A stretch of DNA of 33,677 bases from CAZOKZ01 sp964580585 (GTDB lineage Bacteria > Sumerlaeota > Sumerlaeia > SLMS01 > JAHLLQ01): positions 1-33,677 of the forward strand of contig CAZOKZ010000050.1 in NCBI GenBank assembly GCA_964580585.1, written 5' to 3'. This document shows, piece by piece, positions 31,401 through 33,677 of this stretch. Position 1 is the stretch's first letter. The number at the start of each line of letters is the position of its first letter. The notes under the pieces were generated by a model, which did no database searches, was not told the DNA's origin, and was given only the letters and a program-made list of their open reading frames with translations. The position numbers were made by a program, and so were the translations under genes.

Positions 31401-33449
31401 GTTGGCACGAATCGTCAGGTCGTCGGTAAATTCGGTTGGAAGGGTCAACTCGGGCGGTTGTTGATTCTGGAGCGCTGCGTCGAGCATTTGGAATTGCTGG
31501 TCCACGTAGCCTTTCGTCGCGAGATCGTTTGGCTCGGCGGGTGCCTCGTCTTGCGACGCTTTGCCTGAAATCGTTAACTGACCGGCGACGTTTGCATTTC
31601 CGCGCACAGTCAAATTGCCACCCGTATGTTCTACATTTCCCACCGTGTACAGGGCGCGATCGTTTTCACCGGTTTTCGGGTTCACGGCAAGAATGCCTGC
31701 GTGAAAATTTTCCGGTAATGCGGCGAGTGTTTTGGCGATATCGGCGTTTGCGGCGCCTGCGACACCCGTCGTGCGTGTGCCACCTTGCGCTGTGCCGGAA
31801 AGGGCAACCACGGTGCCGGCGTTGGCGCTCGCGTGTGCGTTCACGGCACTGAGTGAAGCCGTGGATGTTGCGTCCGACGCATTCAGCGAGACGTCCCACG
31901 CGGTGGCGCTCGCGGCGCCAGCCTGTTTCACGGTGGCCTCAACCTTGCCGAAAGCGGTTGGCTCTGTGGGGGTGGAAACTGTGCGCGAAAGATTGAATTC
32001 CTCGAAATCCGTTTGGGGAACAATGATTTGTTCCGGCGTTGGGGACGGAGTCGGTGTCGGTGTTGGTGTGGGTGTCGGAGATGGAGTCGGTGTCGGAGTG
32101 GGGGAGGGCGTTGGTGTTGGCGTGGGTGTCGGAGTAGGCGTTGGGGTTGGGGACGGAGCAGGGGTGGGTGTTACCACGGCGGCAGGCGCTGCGCCTTGAA
32201 AGGCTTTCAACTGCTCATCCACATAGGCTTTGGTGGCCACGTCGTTGGGCTCGGTTGGTGCTTGCGCAACGGTGACGCGACCTTCAAACGAGGCATCGCC
32301 GAGAAACGATGTCGTTCCGTCGGCGACAAGGGCGTGCCCTGTTGGGTTGAACGCGTAGATGCCCACGCCATCGGCGGGCACTTTGGCGGAAAGGCCGCCG
32401 ATTTGATCGTTTGTCGCGTTGGCCGCGCCGATTACGCCCGCGTTGGTGTTATAAGATTCGCGACCCATGGCGATCAACCCGACGTTGCCGCCCGAGTGCG
32501 CTTGTTCCGCAACGGCGAGCACGCCAGCGGCGCTGGCATCGCCAATGTTTCCGCCGAGCGCGCGAAACCGACCGCCGAAAAACGAATGCCCGGCGGAAAA
32601 ACCCGACGCGTTGGGTTCGGCTTGGGCTTCGGCGCCGACGCCCGTGACCAACGGCGCGCCAGAACGCGCATTGGATGTCACGGTGGCCTGGAAAAATCCG
32701 CCTTCAACTTGTGTGAGCCCGCCACCGACCGAGTAGGTTGACGCCACGAGCGATTGTTGCCGACGAGCGCCGGACGAATCGCGCACGCCATCGAGACGCA
32801 CGCGCGCTGCAGTCGTTTGTGGAGATTCGCCTTGAGCCTTGGCCTTCACATCGAAGCCCGCCGCTCCTCGGCTTTCGGGGTCGAGCGTATCGATTTCGAC
32901 CGAAACGCTGGCGCGGAAAGATTTCGAGCCCGTGATCGCTTGTGTGCTGATTGTATCGACAAAATCGTCGGGGCGTTTGCCATCGATAAAGCTGGCGTTC
33001 AGCGCCCACGGCGAACCGAAGACCTTTTGACGCGGGGTCAGTGTTTCCGGCGGATCGGTAGTCGTGTTGTTTTTGATCGTCACCTGGATGAAGAGCGGGC
33101 GGTTGAGTTCGTCAGGCGTCAACGCAGATCCCTCGAATTCGAGCGGCACATCGAGGTTGATGTAGCCTTCGGAATCGCGCATGTCCAGATTACGCGCCAC
33201 GTATCGGTGAAGCGCGGTGCCGCCGGGGCCCATGGAATCGAAAAAATCGATGGTTACGGTCACGTCGGACGCCATGAGCGGCGCTCCACGCGGGTCGGAC
33301 AGATAGGCCTGGTAGTTGATTTCCTGGGGGACATCCGCCGGAGAGACACCCGGAGTGCCAGCGAGCAGCAACAAAGCCGCCGCAACACCTCCCCAACGTC
33401 GGGCAAGCGTTGCCAGATTTTTATCGGACTGAGAGGCCAATTTATTCAT
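28419..33449 (-). CDS. Giant secreted tail-fibre-like repeat protein with pectin-lyase-like C-terminus
   Basis: The 1676-residue protein starts at the ATG at 33449 (AAAGGA 8 bases upstream). It has a signal peptide (hydrophobic GGVAAALLLLAGT, cleavage before DVPQEINYQAYL). Residues 40-150 form the 'INYQAYLSDPRGAPL' domain seen at the start of many secreted repeat proteins. Four larger repeats end in APxxPxDLATKxYVDxQ at about 395, 633, 865 and 1154, with ALYTVGNVxHxGGN before three of them. Five shorter, more divergent TKxYV-like units follow at about 1191-1347. A Thr/Pro/Ser stalk (PTPTPSPTP) spans about 430-468. TKxYVD repeats are typical of trimeric phage tail fibres. Residues after about 1395 (HPFTSIADAYNIAK, IVLMPGQHTLTSTLVM) resemble a DUF1565/pectin-lyase-like beta-helix. 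No lyase residues are evident, and an adhesive surface fibre is inferred. Confidence 0.85.
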   Translation of the reverse strand: MNKLASQSDKNLATLARRWGGVAAALLLLAGTPGVSPADVPQEINYQAYLSDPRGAPLMASDVTVTIDFFDSMGPGGTALHRYVARNLDMRDSEGYINLDVPLEFEGSALTPDELNRPLFIQVTIKNNTTTDPPETLTPRQKVFGSPWALNASFIDGKRPDDFVDTISTQAITGSKSFRASVSVEIDTLDPESRGAAGFDVKAKAQGESPQTTAARVRLDGVRDSSGARRQQSLVASTYSVGGGLTQVEGGFFQATVTSNARSGAPLVTGVGAEAQAEPNASGFSAGHSFFGGRFRALGGNIGDASAAGVLAVAEQAHSGGNVGLIAMGRESYNTNAGVIGAANATNDQIGGLSAKVPADGVGIYAFNPTGHALVADGTTSFLGDASFEGRVTVAQAPTEPNDVATKAYVDEQLKAFQGAAPAAVVTPTPAPSPTPTPTPTPTPTPTPSPTPTPTPSPTPTPTPTPTPSPTPEQIIVPQTDFEEFNLSRTVSTPTEPTAFGKVEATVKQAGAASATAWDVSLNASDATSTASLSAVNAHASANAGTVVALSGTAQGGTRTTGVAGAANADIAKTLAALPENFHAGILAVNPKTGENDRALYTVGNVEHTGGNLTVRGNANVAGQLTISGKASQDEAPAEPNDLATKGYVDQQFQMLDAALQNQQPPELTLPTEFTDDLTIRANVTIDNVLAATDTPSTQTLSSASINGTTQANRVAALTTTAGYNGKNMETSAKPRITGLLSTSGLASDALPRHAVEAIGIEGRAETRHSGTNTGVLGLARAGNQRNLGVLGTANATEDEVATLESVLPNGFSAATMAYNNHGGENDYALYTVGNVKHLGGNFSLNGDAGIAGNLTVTGRASQLQAPKDPQDLATKQYVDQAVKEASIVSSNMQPVAEYATKSWVQEAIQASHTNAPSTNNATSSPQPVTFQDNLVVNGEVSIKREIDAPAGRDHFARVEFESRQTGSATLEGWNLSTTARDAITTASLTSMIVSGEADGGDVTAMRTSANYRGTNTSPSPLDMPTIMGLEIESGLGDAIEIDRAVEAIGASIQTDSSQSGTNTALSAVGRGAAVRNVGVLAVANSADPDIARMRDSLTPGFSAGVLAYNAQDNPASHALYTIGNVTHDKGTFDVKGNATFSGDVTFAGNATRASVPEQPQDLANKQYVDAQITSAVSAAQAEEAAAREESQKDLATKQHVMEEIAKMRSEIVAEMTPTSAAATTEANEVPTSTETPAGDFATRDYVHEEVAHAVTDVMTNAVLKKDVTIEWNEIATKAFVADTLESVLETVKSDSVPTSGTVDSSRAIDTSNFVSRDELKRELEKATVAVPQAAPEIVVDAVSTAQLEAYATKEFVAGEIGKLRESIATVPPAEATPAPISQIAQSVALHRTLIVNPASDSTAKSDGTVTHPFTSIADAYNIAKTMTPAPRGDNRVAIVLMPGQHTLTSTLVMDTAGIDLIGFAENVPTLVGGADPLVTLAHPNATIQGINLVATSSSNAALRATAGKARDIVLRRTSGSSVLLTVAVSTSFRFELRDFEIYGDVFVSNYGEKTTLEHGLITGALLSKAASSGKNQHLLLSDITEIGSIQFLPENEKGILELNNLPMLSSITYSPKTLLRANNVNFTTPDGVPLALPDPMQGSRLVNCVGDSTAWKASVPSPGNVPGFYSAFVLN

Positions 33450-33565
33450 CGATCGAATCCTTTGCCATCGAACGGGATTGCATTTTTGCCCAGCGTGGCT
33501 GGCAACGGTCGCACCAAACCACCGCGCGTCAGCGTTTTGCTCGAGCGAACGCTAGATTGCGCGTG

Positions 33566-33595
33566 CCCCTGCCAAGACGGGCAAGGGGGTTTTTT
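33566..33595 (+). terminator. Plus-strand intrinsic terminator without a matching gene
   Basis: CCCCTGCC (33566-33573) pairs with GGCAAGGGG (33580-33588) leaving one bulged A, then six T follow. The hairpin and T-run point to the plus strand, where no gene ends within the preceding 6.8 kb. It may end an antisense or small RNA. Confidence 0.5.
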
Positions 33596-33650
33596 GGTGG
33601 GCGATGAGAGGGGGCGTATCTTAACTTTGTTGCCAAAGATTTAAAGATTC

Positions 33651-33677
33651 ACCACAAAGCCACGAAGGTCACAAAGC
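33651..33677. repeat. Fragment of CACAAAG/CACGAAG-type repeat
   Basis: The window ends in three imperfect units reading ACCACAAAG, CCACGAAG and TCACAAAG. This is the pattern of a common short intergenic repeat. It is cut by the window end, so its length is unknown. Confidence 0.35.

Noticed and set aside
32041..32158. Short tandem GGTGTCGG-like units that could suggest a CRISPR or satellite
   Set aside because: They are the coding sequence of the Thr/Pro/Ser stalk, with no regular repeat-spacer structure.

Overview
The window is bacterial: dense ORFs, short intergenic gaps, Shine-Dalgarno sites before most starts, lipoprotein and Sec signals, and Rho-independent terminators. Base composition looks close to half GC. 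Two very large secreted repeat proteins, one with DCNGNGIPDDCD-type calcium-binding repeats, and a MoxR/DUF58/VWA operon suggest a Gram-negative-type lineage of the planctomycete/PVC kind or a nearby uncultured candidate phylum. There is no rRNA or tRNA to settle this, so the placement is a guess. No phage, insertion sequence, CRISPR array or defence system was recognised.

Layout. Positions 106-1803 (+) encode a membrane-anchored, circularly permuted papain-like (YiiX-type) hydrolase. On the minus strand from 6794 down to 2039 lie a TrkH/TrkA-type potassium uptake pair (4658-6794), a response regulator fused to a HATPase/anti-sigma-type kinase followed 2 nt later by an RlpA-like lipoprotein (3205-4565), and an unassigned secreted protein (2039-2854). 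Positions 7236-12140 (+) encode a 1634-residue secreted protein made of three copies of an unassigned module, calcium-binding repeats and two PPC-like domain pairs. Next come a YdjM/DUF457-type membrane protein (12329-13384, +), a TRL-like lipoprotein (13537-13941, -) and prephenate dehydrogenase (14200-15087, +).

The core of the window is a co-directional cluster at 15307-25673: a membrane protein with a coiled coil and a huge Gln/Gly-rich domain, an NHL-repeat lipoprotein, a VWA protein with a glutamine-amidotransferase-like domain, a four-helix-bundle (23S intervening-sequence-type) ORF flanked by inverted repeats, a MoxR AAA+ ATPase, a DUF58 protein and a BatA-type VWA protein. Overlapping starts and stops indicate translational coupling. 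The set looks like a MoxR-driven chaperone machine that works on or across the membrane. It is followed by a DUF547 protein (+), a thioredoxin-like protein (-), a COG0731-type radical SAM protein (-) and a 1676-residue secreted protein with tail-fibre-like repeats, a Thr/Pro stalk and a pectin-lyase-like C-terminus (28419-33449, -).

The most unexpected signal is at the DNA level. The 10-mer GGGGACGGAG was counted by eye 11 times on both strands, in coding DNA in several reading frames and once as an inverted pair that forms a terminator. This resembles the behaviour of DNA uptake sequences or other genome-wide motifs. The inverted-repeat-flanked four-helix-bundle cassette inside the MoxR operon is the second most unusual feature.
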